A stretch of DNA of 39,924 nt, from NCBI GenBank assembly GCA_049582005.1, contig JBAUTB010000212.1, forward strand, positions 1-39,924. The letters are read 5' to 3'. The notes under the pieces were generated by a model that searched no databases, was not told the DNA's origin, and saw only the letters and a program-made list of their open reading frames with translations. Within the stretch, counting starts at the first letter, position 1; each line of letters opens with the position of its first letter. The position numbers were made by a program, and so were the translations under genes. This DNA comes from Sivonenia sp049582005 (lineage in GTDB: Bacteria; Cyanobacteriota; Cyanobacteriia; Gloeobacterales; PMM-0068). Below, in pieces: positions 23,752 to 33,331 of this stretch.

Positions 23752-24642
23752 ATGACTGTCCAGACTTTTGACCTCATGAATTACTTACAGAATCGTAAAG
23801 CCCTGATTGAGGAGAACCTGGAGCGCTTTGTGCCTGTTCTCTATCCTGTCCGTCTCTATGAATCTATACGCTACTCCCTACTCGCCGGTGGCAAAAGACT
23901 GCGGCCTGTGCTTTGTTTAGCCGCCTGTGAATTGACGGGAGGAACCACGGATATGGCGATGCCTACCGCTTGTGCATTGGAAATGATCCATACGATGTCG
24001 CTAATTCATGATGACTTACCCTCCATGGACAATGATGACTATCGCCGGGGACTACCAACAAACCATACGGTCTATGGTGAAGCGATGGCTATTCTAGCTG
24101 GAGATGCTCTTTTGGCTCACGCATTCCATGTCATTGCTGAAACGGAGGCAGTGCCTGCTCAGAGAGTTCTGGAAGTGGTTCGGCGTGTGGGACTGGCTGC
24201 CAGTGCTTCGGGCCTGGTGGGTGGTCAAGTGGTGGATATTGAGTCAGAAGGTAAGCAGATTTCCTTAGAGACCCTCCAGTACATTCATGAACACAAGACA
24301 GGAGCTTTGTTAGAAGTTTCTGTGGTTTCTGGAGCAATTTTGGGAGGAGCCAGTTCTGATCAGGTAGAACTCTTGTCAAGCTACGCCCACAACGTTGGTC
24401 TCGCCTTCCAGATCATTGATGATGTGCTGGATATCACGGCTACAGACGAGCAACTGGGCAAAACAGCCGGCAAAGACCTTGCACAGGCCAAAGCTACCTA
24501 TCCGAGCTTTTGGGGAATAGAAGCGTCAAAAGCCAAAGCCCAGCAATTGATTGCGGAGGCTAAAGCGACTCTGAAACCTTTTGGGCAAAAAGCGGTTATC
24601 TTAGAACATCTGGCTGACTTCATCACTCAGCGCCATTATTAG
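23752..24642 (+). CDS. crtE: Geranylgeranyl diphosphate synthase
   Basis: CrtE extends allylic diphosphates with isopentenyl diphosphate to the C20 precursor of carotenoids, phytol and quinone tails. The first aspartate-rich motif is DDLPSMDND (about 92-100), the second is DDVLD, and the GGKRLRP segment near residue 45 binds diphosphate. The 296-residue length is normal. A PAP2-like gene follows after ten bases, an arrangement also found in other cyanobacteria. The upstream gap of 116 bases to the divergent secreted-protein gene should carry both promoters. Confidence 0.96.
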   Translation: MTVQTFDLMNYLQNRKALIEENLERFVPVLYPVRLYESIRYSLLAGGKRLRPVLCLAACELTGGTTDMAMPTACALEMIHTMSLIHDDLPSMDNDDYRRGLPTNHTVYGEAMAILAGDALLAHAFHVIAETEAVPAQRVLEVVRRVGLAASASGLVGGQVVDIESEGKQISLETLQYIHEHKTGALLEVSVVSGAILGGASSDQVELLSSYAHNVGLAFQIIDDVLDITATDEQLGKTAGKDLAQAKATYPSFWGIEASKAKAQQLIAEAKATLKPFGQKAVILEHLADFITQRHY

Positions 24643-24652
24643 AGGACTGGTT

Positions 24653-25114
24653 GTGTCTTCTCTATCGCCTCTAGCGCAAGCCTTACAAAACGATGTCTTA
24701 GCCATCTCTCTTCTAGCAGGGTTTACTGCCCAGGGGCTGAAGCTCATCTTAACTTTTTTTCAGACGGGCAAACTAAACCTCAGAGTTTTGGTACAGGCGG
24801 GAGGAATGCCTAGTTCTCACTCTGCCCTGATTACGGCGTTGGCTACGGGCGTAGGCATCAAGCTAGGGTTTGACAGTGTGGAATTTGCGATTGCTTCGAT
24901 CATGGCCTTTATCGTTATGTACGACGCAGCAGGAGTTCGGCAAGCCGCCGGAAAACAAGCTCGCATCCTTAATAAGATGATTGAGGATTTATTTACCGAA
25001 AAACCCCATTATGCTGAAAAACGTCTAAAAGAACTATTGGGGCATACTCCAGTGCAAGTAATCGCTGGAGCAGTCTTGGGCGCGGTCTTTATGAGCTTTT
25101 TGGCCACCCGCTAA
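24653..25114 (+). CDS. Divergent PAP2 family (DUF212) membrane protein
   Basis: The 153-residue product matches the divergent PAP2 family: GGMPSSHSALITALATGVG carries the PSSH-type phosphatase motif, MYDAAGVRQAAGKQA the following conserved helix, and the hydrophobic end PVQVIAGAVLGAVFMSFLA closes the fold. Four hydrophobic segments are visible. It is suspected to be a lipid or prenyl-phosphate phosphatase; its pairing with crtE hints at isoprenoid diphosphates, but activity is not proven. It begins with GTG at 24653, ten bases after crtE, so they form an operon. Confidence 0.9.
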   Translation: MSSLSPLAQALQNDVLAISLLAGFTAQGLKLILTFFQTGKLNLRVLVQAGGMPSSHSALITALATGVGIKLGFDSVEFAIASIMAFIVMYDAAGVRQAAGKQARILNKMIEDLFTEKPHYAEKRLKELLGHTPVQVIAGAVLGAVFMSFLATR

Positions 25115-25194
25115 AGAAGCCAACACACCTTTAGAACATAGTTTACGTTATCATTTGGCTGTAAAGGCCATTTGTGTCCAGTGAGGAAGAAAAA

Positions 25195-26919
25195 TCAGTA
25201 CCCAGAAGGAAAGCCGAGTTTACGGGGATCGCTCGCTCCGTAGAATTTTCCACCTTTAATTTGAATTGCTTGCACCGCTCCGAGTTCATCCACCATTTTT
25301 ATTTCATGACCTCTTTGTTTAAGGCCATCGACTACATCTAGAGGAAACTCTTTTTCGATGAAGATTCTATTGGGTTGCCATTGGTGATGAATTCTTGGAC
25401 TTTCTACGGCAGCCCGCACTTCTAGGCCATAGTCCACCACATTCAAAAACGTCTGCAACGTCGAGGTGATAATCATCGGTCCACCGGAAGCACCGAGGAT
25501 GAGATAGGGTTTTCCTTGTTTGAAAACAAGGGTTGGAGACATGGAAGATAGGGGCCGTTTTCCTGGAGCAATGGCATTGGCGGCATTGCCCACTAAACCA
25601 AAGGCATTGGGAACTCCAGGCTGCGCACTGAAATCATCCATTTCATCGTTTAGAAGGATTCCCGTTGAAGGACTAAGCAGTTTGCTCCCAAAGCTAAGGT
25701 TGATCGTATTGGTCATCGCCACGACATTGCCCTGACTATCGGCAACAGATAAGTGACTGGTTCCATGGTCTGTGGTTGCGCCGGTAGCCTGATTAAATCC
25801 ACCGTAGAACTCAGGGGCTTTGGTCTTTGGATCAATGCGCTTCCGTAAACTGGCTGCGTAGGCTTTGTCTGTAAGCTTTCCAAGGGGAACGTTGACAAAA
25901 TCCATATCTCCCATCACCTGGGCGCGGTCACTAAAGCTATGTTTCATGGCTTCCGTAATCAAATGCAAAGAGGCCGAAGAGTTTTGGCCCATGGCCCCGA
26001 GCTCATAGCCTTCCAAGATGTTCAGAATTTCTATGAGAATTGCTCCCCCAGAGCTGGGGGGCGGCATCGTATAAAGTTCTAAACCTCGATATTGACCCTG
26101 AATAGGTTTGCGAACTTTGGCTTCGTAACGGGCTAAGTCTTGTTCGTTCAGAACGCCGCCATTTTCCTGAATATCCTTAGCCAATCCTTGGGCTACCGTT
26201 CCCTGATAAAAACCGGCAGGACCTTTTTGGGCCACTAAAGAAAGTGTTTTCCCTAACTTCGGTTGTTGCAAAAAATCGCCTTCGCTAAGCAGCTTTCCAT
26301 GGGGAGCGAAGACGGGCGACATCGTCGGAGAGGCCAGAATCGCATTCTGGTTCGCTTTCAAAATTTGGGAGAGCAAAGGACCAACGGTTACACCCTGTTC
26401 CGCTAGATGCTGGGCGGGAGCTAGAATTCTGGCCCACGGCAATTTACCATACCTTTGGTGCGCTAGGTAAAATCCTTTAATCTCTCCAGGGACCGCGATG
26501 GCTAATCCTCCGCTCTGGGAAAGTTCCGGCACCGCCTTTCCATTTCGAATAAACATATCTCGACTCGCTTTTGCCGGAGCGGTCTCACGATAGTCGATGA
26601 CTTCTATATTCGGTGTCGTTGCTGGTTCTTGTTTCGCAACATTTCGCACCAACATGAAGCCACCGCCGCCAATTCCAGAGGCAAAGGGCTGGAGGACTCC
26701 AAGCGCTAGAGCAGTCGCAATAGCAGCATCGGTGGCATTGCCGCCTGCTTTGAGAATGTCTCTACCCACTTCACTGGCGTTCAGGTTATCCGAGGCAACC
26801 ATACCCTTGGTGGTCACTAAGGGTGGATAGTCGTAGGCGAGCGTTGGAAGGCAGTAAGAGGTTAGGGAAACAAAGCTGCCACAGAGCCAGAGGAAAAGGC
26901 TCTGTACTCTAGAGCCCAT
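25195..26919 (-). CDS. ggt: Gamma-glutamyltransferase
   Basis: GGT cleaves gamma-glutamyl bonds of glutathione and related peptides in the periplasm. The 574-residue precursor has a signal peptide (MGSRVQSLFLWLCG, ending LPTLA) and the Ntn-hydrolase layout. The self-cleavage site is DHGTSHLSVAD, with the nucleophile Thr387 at the start of the small subunit. NLSFGSKLLSPSTGILLNDEMDDFS and PLSSMSPT are substrate-site loops of the family. It ends LGFPSGY. The start overlaps the ycf4 stop by 11 bases, an odd but tight neighbour pair. Confidence 0.95.
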   Translation of the reverse strand: MGSRVQSLFLWLCGSFVSLTSYCLPTLAYDYPPLVTTKGMVASDNLNASEVGRDILKAGGNATDAAIATALALGVLQPFASGIGGGGFMLVRNVAKQEPATTPNIEVIDYRETAPAKASRDMFIRNGKAVPELSQSGGLAIAVPGEIKGFYLAHQRYGKLPWARILAPAQHLAEQGVTVGPLLSQILKANQNAILASPTMSPVFAPHGKLLSEGDFLQQPKLGKTLSLVAQKGPAGFYQGTVAQGLAKDIQENGGVLNEQDLARYEAKVRKPIQGQYRGLELYTMPPPSSGGAILIEILNILEGYELGAMGQNSSASLHLITEAMKHSFSDRAQVMGDMDFVNVPLGKLTDKAYAASLRKRIDPKTKAPEFYGGFNQATGATTDHGTSHLSVADSQGNVVAMTNTINLSFGSKLLSPSTGILLNDEMDDFSAQPGVPNAFGLVGNAANAIAPGKRPLSSMSPTLVFKQGKPYLILGASGGPMIITSTLQTFLNVVDYGLEVRAAVESPRIHHQWQPNRIFIEKEFPLDVVDGLKQRGHEIKMVDELGAVQAIQIKGGKFYGASDPRKLGFPSGY

Positions 26920-27472
26920 CTACCGGAATATCCATAAACCGAGCAATCGCGGCCGCTTGGTCTTCCACCACCGCAAGGGCTGGGGGCTGTCCTACCCCTG
27001 AGAGGCGGATGTCATTTTTACCCTTGACTTTCAAATAGAGCAATCTGCGGGGGTTTAACCCCTCTTTGAGGACAACCCGTACCCCTTGAATAGACTTGAA
27101 TGGGTATACCAGTTCGATTTCACGGTTTTTACCAGGGAACCCATTCCGATAAACGGTCACTTTTTGAGTGCGTCGATTAAATTCGTTGTAGCCACTCCCT
27201 ACATCCCAAACAACGGTAAGCCAGTAGTACACGGCAAAGAGACTTCCAAGCACACCATAGAACCCCATGACAATGCCCTGAGGGAAGAAGGCAAGCTGAG
27301 TAGCATCGGTAAAGGGAAGCACATTATTTTTGGTATAGCTAGAGATAGAAGCCAGGAAAAATCCTACCCCGCCAATCGTTAGGGCTGTAGCGGTTAGGTA
27401 TGTGCTTAAACGCTTACACCCTACCACCTCAAACCGAAGAGCCTGTTCGGTCTCTGTAATTCCCAAAACCAT
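26909..27472 (-). CDS. ycf4: Photosystem I assembly protein Ycf4
   Basis: Ycf4 is a thylakoid (or plasma-membrane) protein that scaffolds photosystem I assembly. The 187-residue product has two membrane segments (about 25-45 and 65-90) and the family core: WDVGSGYNEFNRRTQKVTVY, then RNGFPGKNREIELVYPFKSI, then VLKEGLNPRRLLYLKVKG. It ends with VEDQAAAIARFMDIPVDGL, as Ycf4 usually does. The 3' end overlaps ggt by 11 bases. Confidence 0.95.
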   Translation of the reverse strand: MVLGITETEQALRFEVVGCKRLSTYLTATALTIGGVGFFLASISSYTKNNVLPFTDATQLAFFPQGIVMGFYGVLGSLFAVYYWLTVVWDVGSGYNEFNRRTQKVTVYRNGFPGKNREIELVYPFKSIQGVRVVLKEGLNPRRLLYLKVKGKNDIRLSGVGQPPALAVVEDQAAAIARFMDIPVDGL

Positions 27473-27558
27473 AGTGTGTTATGAACGATCAATCTGCATC
27501 ATAGTGTGATTTTAGCGCCAAGAGTGGATCTCGTCTGCAGGCTAGGCTAGATTCAAGC

Positions 27559-28173
27559 TTATAAAACCCCTTTGCTGCTCGGAATAGCCCCTACCCGTCG
27601 AGGATCCATTTCCGTAGCCATGCGTAAAGCACGGGCAAAAGCTTTAAAAGATGCTTCGATAATGTGGTGAGAATTGATGCCTGCATGTTGCCGGATATGT
27701 AAGGTGATTCCAGCATGATTGGCGAAAGCCTGGAAGAACTCTCTCGTCAATTGGGTGTCATAGGTACCTACCCGTTGGGTGGGAATTTCTAAACCATAAA
27801 CTAGATAAGGCCTGCCAGAGAAGTCCAGCACTACTTCAATGAGGGCTTCATCCAAAGGCGCGGAAAAATGACCAAAGCGTACCAGACCTTTGCGGTCTCC
27901 CAAGGCTTGGTTGAAAGCTTGACCAAGGGTAATCCCCACATCTTCATTGGTGTGGTGGTCATCGATCTCTAGATCACCCTCTGCCCGGATCTCCAGATCG
28001 AAAAGTCCGTGAGTACTCAGTTGGGCCAGCATATGGTCTAAGAAGGGAATGCCCGTCTGAATCCGATGTTCGCCAGTGCCGTCTAAGCACAGACTAACGT
28101 CAACATCGGTTTCTCCTGTCGTGCGGGCAACATGAGCACAACGAGCAGTGGACATAGGTTTTAGGGTTTGCAT
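27559..28173 (-). CDS. hisB: Imidazoleglycerol-phosphate dehydratase
   Basis: HisB removes water from imidazole glycerol phosphate in histidine synthesis. The 204-residue product contains the manganese-binding pairs IPFLDHMLAQLSTHG, DDHHTNEDVGI, FANHAGITLHI and GINSHHIIEASFKAFA, all with the expected histidines and glutamates. The length fits the monofunctional bacterial form. It starts at 28173 (MQTLKPM) or at the ATG at 28155. It stands alone, with cysK upstream on the same strand after 70 bases. Confidence 0.97.
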   Translation of the reverse strand: MQTLKPMSTARCAHVARTTGETDVDVSLCLDGTGEHRIQTGIPFLDHMLAQLSTHGLFDLEIRAEGDLEIDDHHTNEDVGITLGQAFNQALGDRKGLVRFGHFSAPLDEALIEVVLDFSGRPYLVYGLEIPTQRVGTYDTQLTREFFQAFANHAGITLHIRQHAGINSHHIIEASFKAFARALRMATEMDPRRVGAIPSSKGVL

Positions 28174-28243
28174 AGCATGAGGTCATTATTGAGGGTGGGC
28201 TTTAGGACTTTTAGCGCTTCTGTTGTTTCTTTTATTTGTTTTT

Positions 28244-29191
28244 TTATTCGTCCGTGAACCAGAAACGCTCGGACAGGTATTTGTCTGCACTATCGCAGAG
28301 AACAGAAACCACGACTCCATGGGTTAGGGCACGTGCTACCTTCAAGGCTGCTACTACATTGGCACCTGCCGAGATTCCTACAAGCAGGCCTTCTTCTCTA
28401 GCCAGCCTTTTGACCATTTTCTGGGCATCTTCGGTGGCTACTTCTATTTGTCTATCCGGCACTCCAGGATCGTAGATGGGAGGGACAATGGCTGTCTCCA
28501 TGTGCTTTAAGCCTTCCAGACCGTGAAACGGAGAATCGGGCTGCATGGCTAAGATCTGAATATTGGGATTGTATTCCTTTAGGCGACGACCTACCCCCAT
28601 ACAGGTACCGGAAGTACCCAAACCCGTCACAAAATGGGTGATTCGTCCTTCCGTCTGTTCATACAGTTCCACGCCTGTAGTGTTGTAGTGCGCCTTCCAA
28701 TTGTTGTCATTGCCATACTGATCTGGATAAAAATAGCGGTCTGGGTCCCTAGCATAAATTTCCTGAACTTTCTCAATAGCGCCGTCTGACCCTTTGGCTG
28801 GATCTGTGAGCACCAACTCTACTCCATAGGCATGCAAGATTCGCTTACGTTCTTCAGAAGCATTCTGGGGAAGGGCCAGCCGTACTTTGTAGCCCCGCGT
28901 TGCCGCGATCCAGGCGTAGGCGATGCCTGTGTTTCCAGAAGTGGCATCCAGAATAATTTTGTCAGGCGTTAATTTTCCAGAACGCTCCCCCTCCAAAATC
29001 ATGTTAAGGGCCGGGCGGTCTTTGACCGAACCTCCAGGATTGAAATATTCGGCCTTCCCGTAAATCTCTACCCCAGGCGCTAAACTAGACGTCACCCGAT
29101 TCAGGCGAATCAGAGGAGTGTTGCCCACCAATTCAGTAATGTCTTTCGTGGCAGGACGATAGGTGGAACGGGCAGTAGCAGGGACAGACAT
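28244..29191 (-). CDS. cysK: Cysteine synthase (O-acetylserine sulfhydrylase)
   Basis: This fold-type II PLP enzyme makes cysteine from O-acetylserine and sulfide. The PLP lysine is in NPGGSVKDRPALNM, the substrate loop is TSGNTGIA, and the phosphate pocket is GTSGTCMGVG. It starts MSVPATARSTYRPATKDITE at 29191, giving 315 residues; the frame runs on to 29296, but that lead is unlike any homologue. The end ADKYLSERFWFTDE is typical of the cyanobacterial CysK/CysM group. It diverges from purA, with 211 bases between starts. Confidence 0.94.
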   Translation of the reverse strand: MSVPATARSTYRPATKDITELVGNTPLIRLNRVTSSLAPGVEIYGKAEYFNPGGSVKDRPALNMILEGERSGKLTPDKIILDATSGNTGIAYAWIAATRGYKVRLALPQNASEERKRILHAYGVELVLTDPAKGSDGAIEKVQEIYARDPDRYFYPDQYGNDNNWKAHYNTTGVELYEQTEGRITHFVTGLGTSGTCMGVGRRLKEYNPNIQILAMQPDSPFHGLEGLKHMETAIVPPIYDPGVPDRQIEVATEDAQKMVKRLAREEGLLVGISAGANVVAALKVARALTHGVVVSVLCDSADKYLSERFWFTDE

Positions 29192-29402
29192 GTTCCGATT
29201 GTACTGGCTGTCGGTTGATTCTGCCTTAATGGTGATTTTTGAGCCATAATTCCAAAAATGATGGATGGTATGTCGTGGTGGGATATGGAAGCCCAAACAG
29301 CTTTTAGTCTCGCATCTGAGCCCGTCATTAAATTGACAAAAGGCAGCAAGAGCCTTATCTTTGTCTCCTTGGAGTGCGCGCGTAATTTAGGAAATAAGCT
29401 TT

Positions 29403-30749
29403 TTGGCCAACGTTATTGTGGTTGGAGCCCAGTGGGGCGATGAAGGGAAAGGCAAGATTACGGACCTCTTGAGTCGTTCTGCCGATGTCGTAGTTAGGTA
29501 CCAAGGAGGCGTTAACGCAGGCCACACCGTGGTCGTTAACGATTCAACCTTTAAGCTACACCTCATTCCCTCCGGTATTCTCTACGCGGAGACCAAGTGT
29601 CTGATTGCCTCAGGGACGGTGATTGACCCTAAGGTTCTAGTGCAAGAATTGGACAACTTGCAGGCTTTAGGGATTCCTGCCGACAATCTCAGAATTTCTC
29701 AGACCGCCCATGTCACCATGCCTTACCATCGGCTCATCGATTTAGCAGAAGAAGAGCGGAAGGGCGAAAACAAAATTGGGACGACTGGCCGAGGGATCGG
29801 GCCTACCTATGCTGATAAATCAGACCGTACAGGTTTTCGCGTTCTGGACTTGATGTGTCCAGACCGCTTCCGGGCCAAACTCGATTGGGTTCTCCCCCTC
29901 AAGAATGTTCTTCTCGAAAAGTTGTACGGTCTTGAACCCCTAAATGCCGACATGATTCAAGAAGAATACATGGTATATGCGGAGCGTCTGGGGCAGTACG
30001 TTGTAGATACGGCCCTGTTCATCGATCAGGCAGTGCGTAGCCGCAAAAATATTCTTTTTGAAGGGGCTCAAGGCACCCTGCTCGACTTAGACCACGGGAC
30101 TTATCCCTATGTGACCAGTTCCAACCCGATTTCCGGTGGCGCTTGTGTGGGCTCTGGCGTGGGACCAACGATTATTGACCGCGTGATTGGCGTAACTAAA
30201 GCTTATACAACCAGGGTTGGAGAAGGTCCGTTCCCCACTGAGCTGAAAGATGAAGTTGGGCAGCATTTGGGTGATGTAGGGGCTGAATTTGGGACTACGA
30301 CGGGTAGAGCAAGACGGTGTGGGTGGTTTGATGCCGTTATCGGTCGCTATGCTGTGCGCATCAATGGCCTAGATTGCCTGGCAATTACCAAACTGGATGT
30401 CCTCGATAAATTGGATGAGATCAAAGTTTGCATCGCTTACAAAATTGATGGGCAGAAAGTGACAGAGATCCCTCTGGATGCTCATCTTTTTGATCGTTGT
30501 GAACCTGTCTATGAAACTTTGCCAGGCTGGATAACTTCCACAAGCGATTGTCGCACGGTAGAAGAACTACCCAAAGCTGCCTATAACTACCTAAAGTTCC
30601 TGGCTGCTCAAACGGGCATTCCCGTTGCCATTGTTTCGCTAGGCGCAGCTCGAGGACAGACCATCATTGTAGAAGACCCCATTCATGGGCCAAAGCGGGG
30701 ACTTTTATACGATGGAGACTTAGCAGTTCATCCCTTAGGGGCTGAATAA
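29403..30749 (+). CDS. purA: Adenylosuccinate synthetase
   Basis: PurA joins IMP and aspartate with GTP in the first step to AMP. The product of 448 residues starts ANVIVVGAQWGDEGKGKITD, with the P-loop-like GDEGKGK and the catalytic aspartate and histidine in VNAGHTVV. GTTGRGIGPTYADK, GAQGTLLDLDHGTYPYVTSS and GRARRCGWFDAV are further IMP- and aspartate-site loops. The start codon is TTG, where family alignments place the first methionine; AGGAAA lies upstream. The gene is complete and monocistronic. Confidence 0.97.
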   Translation: MANVIVVGAQWGDEGKGKITDLLSRSADVVVRYQGGVNAGHTVVVNDSTFKLHLIPSGILYAETKCLIASGTVIDPKVLVQELDNLQALGIPADNLRISQTAHVTMPYHRLIDLAEEERKGENKIGTTGRGIGPTYADKSDRTGFRVLDLMCPDRFRAKLDWVLPLKNVLLEKLYGLEPLNADMIQEEYMVYAERLGQYVVDTALFIDQAVRSRKNILFEGAQGTLLDLDHGTYPYVTSSNPISGGACVGSGVGPTIIDRVIGVTKAYTTRVGEGPFPTELKDEVGQHLGDVGAEFGTTTGRARRCGWFDAVIGRYAVRINGLDCLAITKLDVLDKLDEIKVCIAYKIDGQKVTEIPLDAHLFDRCEPVYETLPGWITSTSDCRTVEELPKAAYNYLKFLAAQTGIPVAIVSLGAARGQTIIVEDPIHGPKRGLLYDGDLAVHPLGAE

Positions 30750-30815
30750 TAGAGCTTAGCCGCTAGACTTCTAACAGAGAAAGCGTTCCTCTGCCCGTTG
30801 GAGAGCGCTGGGGTT

Positions 30816-31115
30816 CTAGGATATTTCCTCGTCACTACTTAATTCCTTTAAGGTCAGTAATAGGACTCCTACGGCTGTTGTGACGAACATCAGGAACAGA
30901 ATCACGCTGCCTGCGAAGGCTAAACTCCACACTCCAGATTCGATTTGGGTGGATAAGAACTTGTTGCTTTTCTCTTTCTTATCGAGATTGGCAGGAATAG
31001 TGCGGTTAGAGATTTCTTCCATTCGAGTATAGGTGTGCTGAAGCGGGAACCAAACGAAGTAGGCACAGAGAACACTGACCAAAACACTGACCAGTCGGGA
31101 AAATACCTTTTTCAT
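30816..31115 (-). CDS. Small membrane protein of unknown function
   Basis: From the ATG at 31115 (MKKVFSRLVSVLVSVL) the 99-residue product has one membrane segment at each end, separated by a charged stretch (TRMEEISNRTIPANLDKKEK), and the end SSDEEIS is acidic. A longer frame to 31211 reads through the overlapping gene and is rejected. The ATG overlaps the stop of the NnrU-type gene by four bases (ATGA), so both are translated together. No family recognised. Confidence 0.6.
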   Translation of the reverse strand: MKKVFSRLVSVLVSVLCAYFVWFPLQHTYTRMEEISNRTIPANLDKKEKSNKFLSTQIESGVWSLAFAGSVILFLMFVTTAVGVLLLTLKELSSDEEIS

Positions 31116-31798
31116 GGAGTCATGTTTTTGATGAGTGAGACACCTGATAAATAGGGATGGGCTTGAATCAAGAGCAAAATACCGATCGGGGTTGCTACCC
31201 AGGGCCCCCAACCCAGTTCTCCTAGAGAAAATTTTTGACGCCCTTGCAGGATAGCTAATCCAGGAATAAATGAAGTTTGAGCCAGAACTTCTTTATAGGC
31301 CTCTGGCGCTTCTCTAAGTTTCCGTTGTTCCTGATGCCATGCTCCGAAAGGAGTGTAGAGAACCCATCCTCCCCAGAACGCTAAATCACTGAGGTAACCA
31401 TTGACATTTAAGTGGGCCAGTCCAAAACAGATGAAGGCAATGAATGCGGGATGACGGGTGATTTTGCCGATGCCCCGCACGGCCAGATTACCCCCTCCTA
31501 TTAGGGAGCCGGGAGGTGGGGAGATAATGCTGGATGCTAAGAAAAATACGGCGAGGGCCATCAAAGTATAGGTCACGGGTCGAGGGCCATCCTCCCAAAG
31601 CAAGGGACCCAGATGTTTGTGGCCACCGTAATAGACCGCCAACGGCACAAACGTAATCAGGGCGACCGCTGAATACACCAGCAAATACTTTTGACCGAGT
31701 TTCTCCGTTAGGATAGGGCGTAACCACGCGGAAGAAAGCAAGGTATGACTTCCCGCAAAAACGAGCCAAAGACCGAGAATGACTAAAGCTGATTCCAT
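31112..31798 (-). CDS. NnrU family membrane protein, possibly 15-cis-zeta-carotene isomerase
   Basis: From the ATG at 31798 (MESALVILGLWLVFAGSHTLLS) the product has 228 residues with about six membrane helices. It matches the NnrU/Z-ISO family: a histidine in GSHTLLSS in the first helix, RGIGKITRHPAFIAFICFGLAHL with the conserved RHP motif, and a late histidine in FGAWHQEQRK. In plants and some cyanobacteria Z-ISO is a haem-dependent isomerase of zeta-carotene. The histidines are compatible with haem binding, but the assignment to this reaction is not certain; NnrU itself is linked to nitric-oxide metabolism in proteobacteria. Confidence 0.75.
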   Translation of the reverse strand: MESALVILGLWLVFAGSHTLLSSAWLRPILTEKLGQKYLLVYSAVALITFVPLAVYYGGHKHLGPLLWEDGPRPVTYTLMALAVFFLASSIISPPPGSLIGGGNLAVRGIGKITRHPAFIAFICFGLAHLNVNGYLSDLAFWGGWVLYTPFGAWHQEQRKLREAPEAYKEVLAQTSFIPGLAILQGRQKFSLGELGWGPWVATPIGILLLIQAHPYLSGVSLIKNMTP

Positions 31799-32122
31799 AA
31801 CACCGGTGGGAAATACTATGTTTCTATAGGGTAGTTCTCTTTCAACAGTAGACCAGACAGTGCTCCTCAAGTCATCTACTGAAACCAATGTCTACACTTT
31901 TGCTTCACAGGGGTTTGTATACATACTTGCAACTCCGGTCTTAGTTAGGTGCAAGCTATGGAGTAAAAAAGATACAAAACATACAAAATTTGTTAAAAGC
32001 AGGAGATACGGAACCTTTGAAATATACAGCATTTCTCCTCCATCGCCATGCTTAGTAAACATCCACTACACTTTTCCATTGCGTCCTCTAAAATCTCTGT
32101 ATCTTTCTAGTCTGAGTTATTT

Positions 32123-33331
32123 ATGTCCCAGCCTACTTTAACTATCTTTTATCAGTTTGATCCTTGGGGTACAAGTATCGGAGGGATACAAACTATCGTC
32201 CGTTCGTTCATTAAATATGGCCATGACGAATTTAATATTCGGCTAGTAGGGATAGAGGATGATCCTAATGCTGCCATGGGGATTTGGAGAGAGGCTGAGT
32301 TTGAGGGGAAACGAATACAGTTTCTTTCACTGTTTGCAGTTCCTGATGATAACGTTAGGGGCTTAATTCCAACAACTATTAAGTATACTGCGGCTCTTCT
32401 TGGAAAAGATTTCTCCTCTGATTTTGTTCATTTTCATCGTTTGGAGCCAACGCTAGCAAGCTTAAAATGGTCTGGAGATAAAACACTTTTTATCCATAAC
32501 GATATACGAAAGCAAATGACAGCGGCAGAAGATAAGAAAGCTATTCTTTGGCGTCGTTTCCCAGGAGTATACTTTGCTCTTGAAAGAACCTTAGTACAAC
32601 AGTTTGATCAAATTTTTTCGTGCAATAGTGAATCAGCAGCCTGGTATCAACAACAATACCCAGTGCTAGCTGATCGGGTATCATTTTTGAAAAATACGGT
32701 GGATAATGAAATCTTTTTCCCGTGGTCAGCAGAAGAGTGTGATCGAAGTCGACGTGAGCTCGCTCAAAAGCTAGGAATCAATGAAGACAGTCGTTTTATT
32801 CTTTTTGCCGGTCGTCTTCATCCCCAGAAAGATCCAATCCTGTTAGTTCGTTCAATTGCAGCTTTGGATGATTCCAATGTCCACCTGCTAATTGCCGGTG
32901 AAGGAGAATTGCGTAGTGAAATTCAGATGGAAATTTCGCAGCTTGGGCTGACAAAACAAGTGACGATGCTAGGTCCTGTTGCTCAACGTGAACTTTCGCA
33001 GTTACATCGCATTGCGGATGCATTTATTTTGACAAGTTCCTATGAAGGATTACCTTTAGTAGCACTCGAAGCCCTGGCTTGCGGAACCCCTGTCATCACT
33101 ACTCGCTGTGGAGAGACTCCGAATTTACTTTCTGTTAAGAGTGGATTCGTTGTTCAAGAGCGCACCCCAAATGCAATAGCTGAAGCAATTCGGAAGATTT
33201 TGTCTAATTTGACTGCTTATCCTCCTGAGGCGTGTGTACATTCTGCTCAGCCCTATGGGGCTCAGGCTGTCATTAGCTCTGTGTATGAAGATATGCTAAA
33301 ACGCTGGAAAAAAAGACTGATGACTGTCTAG
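32123..33331 (+). CDS. Glycosyltransferase family 4 (GT-B fold)
   Basis: The 402-residue product starts TLTIFYQFDPWGTSIGGIQT, the glycine-rich N-terminal loop of GT-B enzymes. The C-terminal half carries RFILFAGRLHPQKDPILLVR, LLIAGEGELRSEI, and SYEGLPLVALEALACGTPVI with the E-x7-E motif that binds the nucleotide sugar. A retaining transferase acting on a surface polysaccharide is likely. It is the first gene of an AT-rich glycan island, and the only intact gene there on the plus strand. Confidence 0.92.
   Translation: MSQPTLTIFYQFDPWGTSIGGIQTIVRSFIKYGHDEFNIRLVGIEDDPNAAMGIWREAEFEGKRIQFLSLFAVPDDNVRGLIPTTIKYTAALLGKDFSSDFVHFHRLEPTLASLKWSGDKTLFIHNDIRKQMTAAEDKKAILWRRFPGVYFALERTLVQQFDQIFSCNSESAAWYQQQYPVLADRVSFLKNTVDNEIFFPWSAEECDRSRRELAQKLGINEDSRFILFAGRLHPQKDPILLVRSIAALDDSNVHLLIAGEGELRSEIQMEISQLGLTKQVTMLGPVAQRELSQLHRIADAFILTSSYEGLPLVALEALACGTPVITTRCGETPNLLSVKSGFVVQERTPNAIAEAIRKILSNLTAYPPEACVHSAQPYGAQAVISSVYEDMLKRWKKRLMTV

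Noticed and set aside
24131..24379. 82-codon frame antisense to crtE
   Set aside because: Mirror of conserved crtE codons; proline- and glutamine-rich composition is a codon artefact.
30770..30815. Imperfect AGCG...CGCT hairpin after purA as a terminator
   Set aside because: Bulged stem and no T run on either strand.
31860..32141. 93-codon plus-strand frame before the first glycosyltransferase
   Set aside because: Random-looking protein, overlaps the upstream regions of two real genes, and has no ribosome binding site.
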